Shown piece after piece: positions 53,000 through 62,406 of a stretch of DNA of 64,000 bases. The notes under the pieces are model-generated. The model saw nothing but the letters and a program-made list of their open reading frames with translations. It was not told the DNA's origin and searched no databases. Position numbers and translations under genes: made by a program. This DNA comes from Candidatus Gastranaerophilales bacterium. Lineage in GTDB: Bacteria > Cyanobacteriota > Vampirovibrionia > Gastranaerophilales > Gastranaerophilaceae. The stretch covers positions 1-64,000 of the forward strand of contig CANRGC010000004.1 of the NCBI GenBank assembly GCA_947630045.1, written 5' to 3'. Numbering within the stretch: position 1 is the first letter of the stretch; each line of letters starts with the position of its first letter.

Positions 53000-55900
53000 T
53001 TATTTCTCCTCTTTATTTTGTTTAAATTCTAATACTACCTTTGATATATAATAAAACAAATCCGCCAATATGTTAAATGTTTCATCAAACGAGAGGTAAT
53101 CATTCTTCATTAAAAGAACCCCCTTTAACTTCTCATCGGTTTTTTGCGGTTTTGTCCACTTAAAATATTTTGTAATATTTAAAGGAAGTTTAAGATTAAT
53201 AATTCTCCACTCCTGAACGGTAAACGGGGTATAAATTCTGATATTTTCAGGGGTTTCCTGAATTTGGGTTATATGAATATTTGTGCCTAAAATTCTAAGC
53301 CTTATAAGCTTAAAAAGGTTTTCAACAGGCAAGGGCAATTTTGCAAACCTGTCTTTAAAGCTTGATATAGCGGCTTCCAATTCATCTAAGGTTTTAATTT
53401 CGGCAAGTTTTTTATATTCAATCATTTTTTGTTCGTATGAGCCCGCCCAATCATCCGGAATATAAGCATTTGTCTTAATATCAACAAGACAGGGGTCAAA
53501 TTTTTCTTTTCTTTTTGAAGGCGGAATTTTTTCTTCTTTAAGTTCCTCGATTGCTTCTTCCAAAAGGGCGCAATACGTATCAAAGCCGACATTTACCATA
53601 TGCCCGTGCTGTTTTGCACCCAGAATGTTTCCAACCCCTCTGATTTCAATATCTCTCATTGCAATTTGATACCCTGAGCCGAGAGATGTAAAATCTTTAA
53701 TTGCCTTGAGGCGTTTTATTGCTTCAGAATTAAGCTCTTTCGATTGTTTATAAAAACAATAACAATAAGCCTGTCTGTCAGAGCGCCCCACCCTTCCTCT
53801 CAGCTGATAAAGCTGAGCAAGCCCAAATCTGTCCGAGTTGTCAATTATTATTGTGTTTGTATTTGGAATATCCAGCCCCGATTCAACGATTGTGGTGCAA
53901 ACAAGAACGTCGTATTCTTTGTTTAGAAAATCGAACATAACCTGTTCAAGCTCTTTTTCCGCCATTTGACCGTGAGCGATTGCAACCCTTGCGTTTGGAA
54001 CTAAATCTTGAACATATTTACCAATTCTTGATATATCTTCAACCCTGTTGTGGACAAAGTAAACTTGCCCGTCCCTTTGAAGCTCATGGTTTATTGCGTT
54101 TTTAAGATAGCCTTCGTTAAATTCGCCGACATAAGTCTTAACAGGAAGCCTGTTTTTAGGGGGCGTATTTATTAAAGAAAGGTCTTTAAGCCCTGATAAA
54201 GCCATGTTGAGAGTTCTTGGAATGGGGGTTGCCGACATGGAAAGAATATCAATATTTTCTTTATATTTTTTGAGTTTTTCTTTGTGGTTAACCCCGAATT
54301 TGTGTTCCTCGTCAACCACAAGAAGCCCTAAATTTTTATACTCAATGTCCGCCAAAAGTCCGTGTGTTCCGATTACAACATCGCACGTTCCGTTTTTGAG
54401 CATTTCTTTAATTTTTTTTCTTTCTTTTAAGGTTTTAAACCTTGAAATCAACTGAACATTAACGGAAAACGGCTTAAATCTTTCTTCGATTGTTTTAAAG
54501 TGTTGAAGCGAAAGAATTGTGGTGGGCGCAATCATAATCGCTTGATATCCCGACATTACAGCCTTAAAAATCGCCCTTGTGGCAACTTCTGTTTTTCCGA
54601 AGCCGACATCAGCGCAAATAAGTCTGTCCATTGGTTTATCAGATTCCATATCCGATTTGGTATCAATAATTGCCTGCATTTGGTCTTTAGTTTCGGTAAA
54701 TTCAAAACTGTCTTCCATTTCATACTGCCAGTTTGTATCGGGCTGAAAGGCAATTCCTTTTGACATTTTTCTTTTTGCATACAGTTTTAAAAGGTCATAT
54801 GCCACCTCTTTAACTTCTTTTTTCGCTTTGTTTTTAATGTTTTCCCAAGAAGCACCGCCCATTTTTGATAAAGAAGGAGAAACGCCCGTTCCTCTGTATC
54901 TTTTTAAAAGGTTAATCTGTTCTGCGGGCATAAAAAGCTTATCTTTCCCTTGGAACTCAATCTCAAGATAGTCTTTTTTGCTTCCGTCAAAATCTTGTTT
55001 GGTAAGCCCCCTGAAAATTCCGATACCGTGAATGTAATGAACAACATATTCTCCTTCTCTTATATCGTTAACAGAGTCGATATAATCGGGAGATTGCTTG
55101 TTATACATATATTTTCTTGATGTAATGTCTTTGGAATGGCGGCTGAAAAGTTCTTTGTCGGATAAAACCGTGTAATTAATTCCTTCAATCTTAAATTCAC
55201 CACCCGAAGTTGAAATCGGGGGCAAAATTTTAACTCTGTCGGTAAAAACTTCAAACTCTTTTAAAATTTCTTCCACCCTGTTTTTATAGGCGGTCAAGAT
55301 TATAACCTCAGCTTTTTCCTTGAGTTTGTTTCTTATGTATTCCGCTATTTTTTCACCGTTTGAAACAAAAGACGGGGGCATTTGAGAATTAAAATCGGTT
55401 ATTTTATCGGAAAAAGTTTCCTCATCTTCAAAAAAATCGTCTTCTATAAAGTTATCAAACCCGATTTTTTTAAAACCTTTTACAGTCTTTTTAAATTCAT
55501 CCGCATTGAGATGATTTTTGCCCGAAAGAGGCAAAATCAGATAATTTTCAAGGTTATTTTTATAATCGTTTGAATATTCATAATCAAGGCTTTCCGCCTT
55601 TGAATTAATCAGGGCTGATTCATCGAAAATTAAGATATAGTCTTTAAAATAATCAAAAACATTCGCCAAATTTTTGTTTATATATGAAATATAATATTCA
55701 ACCCCTTCAAAATAATCGAAGTTTTCGATTTTTTCTTTTGTTTCATTAAATAAAAGTTTTAGAGCCTCGTTTTCAAATAAAGGAGAGGAGTTTTTTTCAA
55801 GCTCTTTTTTAAAAGAAGTTTTAATATTTTCATTTGCAATAAATTTATACAGTGGCTGAATTTCGACTTCAGAAGCCTTTTTAAAGCTTTTTTGGGTGTT

Positions 55901-56497
55901 AGGGTTAAAAAATCTTATATCTTCAATCGTGTCAGCAAAAAATTCAACTCTGAGAGGAAAATCGTACAGTCCGTATACGTCTAAAATGTCGCCCCTTATT
56001 GCAAATTCTCCTATATCAAGCGCCATTGTGCTTCTTTTATAACCGAGTTTTACAAGGGTATTTATCAGGTTGGTAAGGTCATAATCTTTATTTTTTTCAA
56101 GTTTTATTGAATTTTTGTTTATAAAGTCTTCGTCGGGAAATTTTTCAAGGGCAGCTTTTATTGGCATTACAATAAAATCGGGCTTTGATTTTAAAATTTC
56201 AAACTGTTCTTTATAGATATAATAGTTTTTATCAACGGTCGCATAAGGGCTTATTTCTTGGTAAGGAAAGACTTTTGGCGAATAATCAAAAAGGCTTTCA
56301 TAGTCTTTTTGATATTTCAGGGAACTTTGTTCATCGGAAGTTATAAGAAGTATTTTTTTATCTAAAGATAAAATATGGTTAATAATCGCAAGTTTTAAGG
56401 GCGGATTTAAGCCCGACATACAGTAGGCGCCGCTAAAACCGTTTTTTAAAAACCGATTCAGTTCGGGGAGATTAAATTTAAACAAATTTTCAGTCAT
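53000..56497 (-). CDS. mfd: Transcription-repair coupling factor Mfd
   Basis: Removes stalled RNA polymerase and recruits UvrA. Order is canonical: UvrB-like N-terminal part, CarD-like RNA polymerase interaction domain (YVVHYIHGIGIFRGL near residue 500), RecG-type motor with ADVGFGKTEVA (Walker A) and VVDEEHKFG, TRG region, and C-terminal TRCF domain. 1165 residues. The start overlaps the acyltransferase gene by 8 bases. Confidence 0.96.
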   Translation of the reverse strand: MTENLFKFNLPELNRFLKNGFSGAYCMSGLNPPLKLAIINHILSLDKKILLITSDEQSSLKYQKDYESLFDYSPKVFPYQEISPYATVDKNYYIYKEQFEILKSKPDFIVMPIKAALEKFPDEDFINKNSIKLEKNKDYDLTNLINTLVKLGYKRSTMALDIGEFAIRGDILDVYGLYDFPLRVEFFADTIEDIRFFNPNTQKSFKKASEVEIQPLYKFIANENIKTSFKKELEKNSSPLFENEALKLLFNETKEKIENFDYFEGVEYYISYINKNLANVFDYFKDYILIFDESALINSKAESLDYEYSNDYKNNLENYLILPLSGKNHLNADEFKKTVKGFKKIGFDNFIEDDFFEDEETFSDKITDFNSQMPPSFVSNGEKIAEYIRNKLKEKAEVIILTAYKNRVEEILKEFEVFTDRVKILPPISTSGGEFKIEGINYTVLSDKELFSRHSKDITSRKYMYNKQSPDYIDSVNDIREGEYVVHYIHGIGIFRGLTKQDFDGSKKDYLEIEFQGKDKLFMPAEQINLLKRYRGTGVSPSLSKMGGASWENIKNKAKKEVKEVAYDLLKLYAKRKMSKGIAFQPDTNWQYEMEDSFEFTETKDQMQAIIDTKSDMESDKPMDRLICADVGFGKTEVATRAIFKAVMSGYQAIMIAPTTILSLQHFKTIEERFKPFSVNVQLISRFKTLKERKKIKEMLKNGTCDVVIGTHGLLADIEYKNLGLLVVDEEHKFGVNHKEKLKKYKENIDILSMSATPIPRTLNMALSGLKDLSLINTPPKNRLPVKTYVGEFNEGYLKNAINHELQRDGQVYFVHNRVEDISRIGKYVQDLVPNARVAIAHGQMAEKELEQVMFDFLNKEYDVLVCTTIVESGLDIPNTNTIIIDNSDRFGLAQLYQLRGRVGRSDRQAYCYCFYKQSKELNSEAIKRLKAIKDFTSLGSGYQIAMRDIEIRGVGNILGAKQHGHMVNVGFDTYCALLEEAIEELKEEKIPPSKRKEKFDPCLVDIKTNAYIPDDWAGSYEQKMIEYKKLAEIKTLDELEAAISSFKDRFAKLPLPVENLFKLIRLRILGTNIHITQIQETPENIRIYTPFTVQEWRIINLKLPLNITKYFKWTKPQKTDEKLKGVLLMKNDYLSFDETFNILADLFYYISKVVLEFKQNKEEK

Positions 56498-57314
56498 CTT
56501 CTTCTTTGATACCGATACTTTTAAGTTTTTGTTCTATCGCACGCCACCAGTGAAGTTTTTGTTTATAAATGTAATTATAACCTTCAAAATTTCCTTTGCT
56601 TATATTTTTATCATGAATATCGAGAAATTTTTCAAATTCGCTCTGCAATTCCACGGTCAGTTTTTTTCTGTCGGGAACAGGTTCCGTTATGGTTCTGTGT
56701 TCGCCAAATTCGGTTATAATTTCCGGTCTGTCCTGTCTTAGGAACATAAAACTGTTTGCAACGGGAACAAGGTTAACGCCGCCATATAATTTAACCGCCT
56801 TATCAACCATAAAAGCAAGCCCTGTCTGAAAAATTTCAGGTCTGTAATGCGGCGGACGAATAATTCCCTGCGGAAATATCCAAAAGGCAATGTCGGGTTT
56901 ATCAAGCGTGGTAACCGCATAATTTAAAGATTTTATTGCGCTTTGCGCAGATTTTTTATTTATCGGAAAACAGCCAATGTATTGAAAGAGCGGAAACCTG
57001 TTCATTTCTTCAATCATAAATCTGAAGCGTTTATTTTTGATTACATGATAAACAAGAAAATATGCCCAAATTCCGTCCCACCAGTTTGTGTGGTTTGCAT
57101 AAAAAATTGTTGCAAAACGCTTATCGCAGCTGTAGACATTTTCTTTGCCTTTTACCATTGAGGCATAAAATCGGCTTTTTATCATAATTGGAAAAATAAC
57201 GTCTGCGGCAAAATGCCAAAAAGGAATATTTTTGGCTATCCTGAACTTTTCTTCCCTGTTTCTTTGCTTTGTCGGCGGTATTTCAGGGTACATATGCATA
57301 GGGCTGTTTGTCAT
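56490..57314 (-). CDS. PlsC-type acyltransferase
   Basis: Membrane-associated glycerophosphate or lysophospholipid acyltransferase. YANHTNWWDGI carries the H-x4-D catalytic box; the second motif reads FPQGIIR where most PlsC proteins have FPEGxxS, so substrate use may differ. N- and C-terminal hydrophobic stretches are weak. I start at 57314, not at the TTG upstream, because a perfect TTGACA-17-TAAAAT promoter ends 7 bases before that ATG. Confidence 0.83.
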   Translation of the reverse strand: MTNSPMHMYPEIPPTKQRNREEKFRIAKNIPFWHFAADVIFPIMIKSRFYASMVKGKENVYSCDKRFATIFYANHTNWWDGIWAYFLVYHVIKNKRFRFMIEEMNRFPLFQYIGCFPINKKSAQSAIKSLNYAVTTLDKPDIAFWIFPQGIIRPPHYRPEIFQTGLAFMVDKAVKLYGGVNLVPVANSFMFLRQDRPEIITEFGEHRTITEPVPDRKKLTVELQSEFEKFLDIHDKNISKGNFEGYNYIYKQKLHWWRAIEQKLKSIGIKEEDD

Positions 57315-57321
57315 AATTATA

Positions 57322-57350
57322 ATTTTATTTTTATAAGTGTATTGTGTCAA
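57322..57350 (-). promoter_or_regulatory. Leaderless promoter of the PlsC-type gene
   Basis: Minus strand TTGACA (57350-57345), 17-base spacer, TAAAAT (57327-57322), seven bases, ATG 57314. Confidence 0.7.
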
Positions 57351-57362
57351 CAAGGTTAAAAA

Positions 57363-58754
57363 TTAAAATTTACCTATAATGAGCGCCCATATATCATTAA
57401 AGAGAATAAGCACCATTAAGAATATTAACAAAATAAAAAATATTTTGCTTATATTTTCGACTGCGCCTTCGTTTAAAGGCCTTCCGATAATTTTTTCAAT
57501 AATGATAAACATTAAATGTCCGCCGTCAAGCGCCGGAATGGGCAAAAGGTTAATTATTGCAAGATTTATACTTATAAGCGCAGTTAATAAAAGACCGTTT
57601 AGCATTCCTTGATATTGAATAATGTCAGAGCCGATTTTTGCAATTGCAATAATTCCATGCATTTCACTTGCGGGAATTTTTCCCGTAACAAGCTGTTTAA
57701 AGCCGTAACACATATATTTTGTGCTTGACGCCATATAGTTAAAAGAGTCTTTTAATATGTTTTTAATTCCCCTGACATCTTTATAAATGTCGACTGAAGA
57801 AAGGCTCAAGCCCAAAACTCCTTCTTTTGGAGAAATAATATTTTTAAACTCAATCTCACTTCCGCCTCTTTCAACCGTGATATCCAAGGGCTTATATGAG
57901 TCTGAAATTGCGTTTGCAAGCTCATTTAAAGTGATTGAAGTTTCTGTCTTATAAGTTGTGTTATTTTCAATTTTATCTCTCAAATTTATTTCTTTTTCGC
58001 TCAATTGAACTTCATTTAACTCAAGTTTATCAAGCCCTTTTGCAACTTCATCGCTTACAACAAGTGTTTTTTCGGGGGTTTTATTCGGAAGTTTTATTGT
58101 TGTTCCCTCTTTAACCGGTTCGTTTTCAGATAAAGCCGGATTTAACTTTAAAAGCTTGTTTAAATTTTCTTTTGCAATTTCAGGGTCAATTTTGCCGTCG
58201 TTTGTTTTGCTGTTTTGAACATAGAAAATAAACTTATATGTCGAATCAATATTATTTCCGTTAACTTTTAAAATTTTATCTCCGTTTTCAAAGGTGTCAG
58301 GGTAATTTTTTTGAACAAACCCGTCTTTAACAACTTCGTTTATAAAAACATCAGCCCTTCCTGTCGGAAGTTTATGAAAAATGAGGCATGCAAGAACAAT
58401 CAGGAAAAACGCAAAAATAATATTCATAATAACGCCCGCAGAAATTATAACGGCACGCTTTATTGCGGGCTGATTCATTAACCTTTCGGGAGAATCTTTG
58501 GGCAAAATCTCATTTCCGTCTTTATCTTCTTCATCGTCCGGAAAAGAAACGTATCCGCCCAAAAGACAGGCATGAACCAAAATTTCAAGATCGCCCTTCT
58601 TTGTTTTAAAGAGGGTTGGACCGATTGGCATTCCTATTCCGAATTTTGTAACTTTCACTTTGAAAATTCTTGCCGCAATATAATGCCCCCACTCATGCAC
58701 AAGCACGAGAAGGCTGATTAAAATTATCATTATAATTAAACTTACAGGGTTCAT
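57363..58754 (-). CDS. rseP: Site-2 protease RseP with inserted segment in its PDZ domain
   Basis: Intramembrane zinc protease. HEWGH lies in the first helix, NLLPIPALDGGH in the last third, both zinc motifs, with at least four membrane helices. Between the two PDZ-like strands (YKFIFYVQNS near residue 185 and KPLDITVERG near 295) sits an insert of about 90 residues; LLKLNPALSENEPVKEG and TTIKLPN inside it resemble half of a LysM peptidoglycan-binding motif. Length 463. Overlaps nothing; the next upstream gene is 3 bases away. Confidence 0.9.
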   Translation of the reverse strand: MNPVSLIIMIILISLLVLVHEWGHYIAARIFKVKVTKFGIGMPIGPTLFKTKKGDLEILVHACLLGGYVSFPDDEEDKDGNEILPKDSPERLMNQPAIKRAVIISAGVIMNIIFAFFLIVLACLIFHKLPTGRADVFINEVVKDGFVQKNYPDTFENGDKILKVNGNNIDSTYKFIFYVQNSKTNDGKIDPEIAKENLNKLLKLNPALSENEPVKEGTTIKLPNKTPEKTLVVSDEVAKGLDKLELNEVQLSEKEINLRDKIENNTTYKTETSITLNELANAISDSYKPLDITVERGGSEIEFKNIISPKEGVLGLSLSSVDIYKDVRGIKNILKDSFNYMASSTKYMCYGFKQLVTGKIPASEMHGIIAIAKIGSDIIQYQGMLNGLLLTALISINLAIINLLPIPALDGGHLMFIIIEKIIGRPLNEGAVENISKIFFILLIFLMVLILFNDIWALIIGKF

Positions 58755-58757
58755 TTT

Positions 58758-59378
58758 TTATATCGCAATTTTTTTGTTTTTTCTGTTTTTTGCAAATTCA
58801 AAATCATACACTTCCTGTTTAATCGGGTTAGTATAACTTTGCTTGAGAACAATTTCCGGTCTTTTTCCGGTTTGGTAGAGTTTTTTGTTCAAATCTATTG
58901 CATCTTTATATTGAACTCTGACCGCAGGTTCTCTTTTTAATTTCATTGTATCAGAATAACACTTTTGAGCAAGAACTAATATTAAAGCTAAAAGTCCTGT
59001 CACAAGACTTATTTTATTATAGTCAACGGGAGCCTTGCTTTCTTTTGGCACAAAAATTGCCTTAACATCTTCCACTCCGGCGCCTTTGAGATAAATTCTC
59101 GCTTTCCTTCCTATCTGTTGATTTACAACGCTGAGGTCGGAAGAATAATTAATTTTATAATTGTCGGCAAATTTTGCGTTTTTTATATCAAAATAAATGT
59201 CGTTTGAATTTTCTCTTACTGTTTGAATATCGCCTCTGTAGGTGCTTTTAAGGTTAAGAGTAATTGCACCGTTATCGGCTTTTTCAACAATTGCTTCATT
59301 TATATAATTAACTGTTTTTCCGGAGTTTATTCCAAAATAAAGGCAAAGCGCCAATAACAATATGACTGTTTTTTTCAT
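58758..59378 (-). CDS. Hypothetical exported/membrane protein
   Basis: Signal peptide or anchor (MKKTVILLLALCLYFG), a beta-rich domain of about 90 residues, one membrane helix near residues 125-145 (VTGLLALILVLAQKCY) and a basic tail. The middle domain is faintly AMIN-like, but this is weak. It precedes rseP in the same transcript by 3 bases, so a periplasmic role with RseP is possible. GGGGAGTG is the ribosome site. Confidence 0.68.
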   Translation of the reverse strand: MKKTVILLLALCLYFGINSGKTVNYINEAIVEKADNGAITLNLKSTYRGDIQTVRENSNDIYFDIKNAKFADNYKINYSSDLSVVNQQIGRKARIYLKGAGVEDVKAIFVPKESKAPVDYNKISLVTGLLALILVLAQKCYSDTMKLKREPAVRVQYKDAIDLNKKLYQTGKRPEIVLKQSYTNPIKQEVYDFEFAKNRKNKKIAI

Positions 59379-59488
59379 TATTCACTCCCCGATATTTAAA
59401 AGGCATTAATCAGCCCGTATTATATTTTTACCTTTTTTTAAAAATATCTTCATCTATCTTTGGAAGGATAATTTTATTAATCTTTAGA

Positions 59489-59517
59489 TTGATTAAAACC
59501 TTTGTCTTTTATATAAT
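59489..59517 (+). promoter_or_regulatory. Leaderless promoter of the heptosyltransferase gene
   Basis: TTGATT (59489-59494), 17-base spacer, TATAAT (59512-59517), six bases, ATG 59524. Confidence 0.6.
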
Positions 59518-59523
59518 TTTCTT

Positions 59524-60564
59524 ATGGATATTAAGGGGAAAAAGATTCTTTTAATCAGGCTGAGCGCCCTTGGGGACGTTGTTTTCAATATTCCTCTTTC
59601 AAACGTTTTGAAAGAAAACGGAGCAATTGTTCATTTTCTTGTTTCCGAAAAAGGGTATGACATTATAAAAGATAACCCCTGTAACGACAGAACAATTCTT
59701 GCCCCCGTTGAAAAATGGAAAAAAAGTAAAAATTTAATAAAAAACTTTTTTGAATATTTAAAAATTATAAAAGAAATAAGAAGCGAAAATTACGACATTG
59801 TCATTGATACCCAGCTTATTTTAAAAAGTTTAATCTGGACAATTTTTTCAAAAGGAAAGAGAAGAATTGTTTCAAAAAGCGCAAGGGAAGGCGCTATTTT
59901 GGGCGGGAACGAATTTATAGAGCCTATTTTTAAAGATTTTTCAGTTCATGCCGTTCAGAATTATTTTCAATTTGCAAAACATTTGGGATTGGACACTTCA
60001 AATATAAAGTTTACACTTCCCGTGTGCAAAAAAGAAACAAAAGAAAAAATTGAACATTTGCTTTCAAATTTGGACAAAAACAAGAAAAACCTTATGCTTG
60101 CGCCCGCAACAACTTGGAAAAACAAACATTGGGATGAAGAAAACTGGAAAAAACTCATAAAAGAAATTGATAAAACAAAATATAACCTTGTTTTTTTGGG
60201 CACACAAAAAGATTTGGGGCTGATTAGCCGAATTGGCGGAGATGAATTTTATAATCTTGCCGGTAAAACAAACCTTTTAGAGTTGGTTGAGGTTTTTTAT
60301 CATGCAGACATTTTAATTTCGCTTGATTCAGGCTCAACTCATCTTGCGTGCGCTACGGGACATCCAAAAATTATTTCAATTTTTACATCCACCCCGAAAG
60401 AAAGATATGCGCCCACAGGTTCAGGTCATATTGCCCTTTCCGGAAATTTAAGCTGTCAGCCCTGCCACAGAAAAAAATGTTTAAAAATGACTGATGAATG
60501 TACCAAAAAACCTTCTTATACGGAAGTTTTAGACGCTATTAAACAAATAGAGGCAATTTTATGA
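59524..60564 (+). CDS. Glycosyltransferase family 9, LPS heptosyltransferase-like
   Basis: GT-B enzyme that transfers heptose from ADP-heptose to LPS core. LIRLSALGDVVFNIPL at the N-terminus, PATTWKNKHWDEENW near residue 195, and SLDSGSTHLACATG near 265 are WaaC/WaaF-type motifs. The C-terminal part has CQPCHRKKC. 346 residues. Overlaps waaA by 4 bases, so the two form an LPS core unit. Which heptosyltransferase it is cannot be told. Confidence 0.88.
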   Translation: MDIKGKKILLIRLSALGDVVFNIPLSNVLKENGAIVHFLVSEKGYDIIKDNPCNDRTILAPVEKWKKSKNLIKNFFEYLKIIKEIRSENYDIVIDTQLILKSLIWTIFSKGKRRIVSKSAREGAILGGNEFIEPIFKDFSVHAVQNYFQFAKHLGLDTSNIKFTLPVCKKETKEKIEHLLSNLDKNKKNLMLAPATTWKNKHWDEENWKKLIKEIDKTKYNLVFLGTQKDLGLISRIGGDEFYNLAGKTNLLELVEVFYHADILISLDSGSTHLACATGHPKIISIFTSTPKERYAPTGSGHIALSGNLSCQPCHRKKCLKMTDECTKKPSYTEVLDAIKQIEAIL

Positions 60565-61832
60565 AAAAACTTTTTTTATATTTTTATTCAATTTTATCTT
60601 CAATTTTATCGCTCGTTATTTTGCCTTTAATTTGGCTTATAAGAATTATTCAAAAAAAGGATGTTTCAAGCTGGAAAATTAAACTCGGAAACTTTAATTT
60701 GCCCGATAATTTTGATAAAACCAAAAAAACAATTATGATTCACGGTGTTTCCGTGGGCGAGGTTGTTTCATTGGAAAAATTGGTAAGAAAAATTAAGGAA
60801 AATTTTCCAAATTATAACCTTGTTTTAACAACGGGTACAAAAACGGGGCAAGAAACCGCAATTAAAAAAATGTCCGATACTGCGGATTTTATAACCTATT
60901 TTCCTATAGACATTCCTTTTTGCGTTAATTCTTTTCTGAAAAAAATAAAACCCGACGTTGTTTTAATCGCAGAAACCGAAATTTGGCCCGTATTTGCATT
61001 TTCTTGTAAAAATAAAAAAATTCCTCTTTTTATAATTAACGGCAGAATGAGCGAAAATTCTTTCGGGTCATACAAACTTTTAAGCCCGTTTTTCAGGTGT
61101 GTTCTTCCTCTTTACACGGGAATTTACACCCAGAGCGAAATTGATAAAGAAAGGCTTCTTAAAGTCGGAGCAAACAAAGACACTCTTGAAGTTATGAAAA
61201 ATTTAAAGTTTGATGTCAGCAAATTTAATGTCGATATGGATATAAAGCCTCAAGGTTCAAAAGTTTTGATTGCAGGAAGCACCCATAAAGGCGAAGATGA
61301 AATTGTTTTAAAGGTTTATAAAAAACTCAAAGAAACTGAAAATGTAAAGCTTCTTTTAGCGCCAAGACACGTCACAAGGACGGAAGATGTTGAAAATTTG
61401 CTTAAAAGTGCGGCTCTTTCATACAATCTGTATGACAAAGCGCCTTATTTTGAAGAAAAAGACGTGCTTTTATTAAATGTAACGGGTGAACTTGCAAAGC
61501 TCTATGCGCTTTCTGACGTTGCGTTTATTGGCGGAAGTTTCAACCAAACGGGGGGTCATAACCCGCTTGAAGCCATAATTTTTGATAAGCCCGTCATTTC
61601 AGGGCCTTCAATTAAAAACTTTACGGATATATACTCTATTTTAACGAATGCAAAAGCGGCTTTTGTTGTGCAAAATGACGAAGAGTTTTATAATATTGCT
61701 CAAAAACTCTTTGCGGATGAGAAATTTTATGAAACAATTTCAAAAAACGCTCTGGGCGTCTTTACAAGCCAGCAAGGAGCTCTTGAATTTGTTATTGATA
61801 AATTGAGAAAGGTTTTTATAAATGAAAATTAA
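60561..61832 (+). CDS. waaA: 3-deoxy-D-manno-octulosonic acid (Kdo) transferase
   Basis: Adds Kdo to lipid A. One N-terminal membrane helix, then GVSVGEVVSLEKL, TTGTKTGQETA, AETEIWPVF and NGRMSENSFGSY, with GGHNPLEAI near the end. Length 423 fits. Overlaps the upstream gene by 4 bases and the next by 11. Confidence 0.96.
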   Translation: MKKLFLYFYSILSSILSLVILPLIWLIRIIQKKDVSSWKIKLGNFNLPDNFDKTKKTIMIHGVSVGEVVSLEKLVRKIKENFPNYNLVLTTGTKTGQETAIKKMSDTADFITYFPIDIPFCVNSFLKKIKPDVVLIAETEIWPVFAFSCKNKKIPLFIINGRMSENSFGSYKLLSPFFRCVLPLYTGIYTQSEIDKERLLKVGANKDTLEVMKNLKFDVSKFNVDMDIKPQGSKVLIAGSTHKGEDEIVLKVYKKLKETENVKLLLAPRHVTRTEDVENLLKSAALSYNLYDKAPYFEEKDVLLLNVTGELAKLYALSDVAFIGGSFNQTGGHNPLEAIIFDKPVISGPSIKNFTDIYSILTNAKAAFVVQNDEEFYNIAQKLFADEKFYETISKNALGVFTSQQGALEFVIDKLRKVFINEN

Positions 61833-62307
61833 AGTTTTATTAACATTATTGGTTTTATCCGTTGTGCTTAAGGCGAATGCCGATGTGGCTTTCACTCTGC
61901 CGGCTGATTTTTTAACTCAGGTTTCAAAAGGGGTTCAATTTAAAACCGATTTAAACTTTATTGAAAGACTTCTTGTTAATCAAACCGTTAAAAACACTTC
62001 AATAGACGGAATTAAGCTTAACGATTACAAACCGGAAACTCTTTTGAAATATTTCAATCAAGACAGCACTTTTAAACAAATTGCCCCGAACAAACTTGTT
62101 GAACCAAGAACGGGGGCAACTCTTGAATTTAACTCCGACAATATGTGTGACGGCAAAAATTGCACCATTACCGTAGATTTAAACGGAGAAAAAGGCCCGA
62201 ACCAAAACTGGACGGAATTTGCAAACCCGAAAGACAGAATAATCTTAATAATTAAAAAAACAGGGGACGGCGGACTTGACGTGCAGTTTCCCGAATTTAA
62301 CAACTAA
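61822..62307 (+). CDS. Secreted protein with pilin-type DxNG motif
   Basis: Ordinary Sec signal peptide (MKIKVLLTLLVLSVVLKANA), no prepilin G-FTLAE site. The C-terminal half has CDGKNCTITVDLNGEKGPNQNW, closely matching the D-x-N-G-x-K-x-P-N region of the two pilins in this window. So it looks like a pilin-like C-terminal domain without the pilin helix, translated with waaA. Function unknown; an envelope or assembly role is inferred. Confidence 0.72.
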   Translation: MKIKVLLTLLVLSVVLKANADVAFTLPADFLTQVSKGVQFKTDLNFIERLLVNQTVKNTSIDGIKLNDYKPETLLKYFNQDSTFKQIAPNKLVEPRTGATLEFNSDNMCDGKNCTITVDLNGEKGPNQNWTEFANPKDRIILIIKKTGDGGLDVQFPEFNN

Positions 62308-62406
62308 GAGTTTTTAAACTTTGTAAATTTTTTTATAAAAACTGTTAAAAAATTTTGTTTTGATGTTTTCAAGCAACAAAAGACACGGTTTTAACAGGAT
62401 ATCAAT

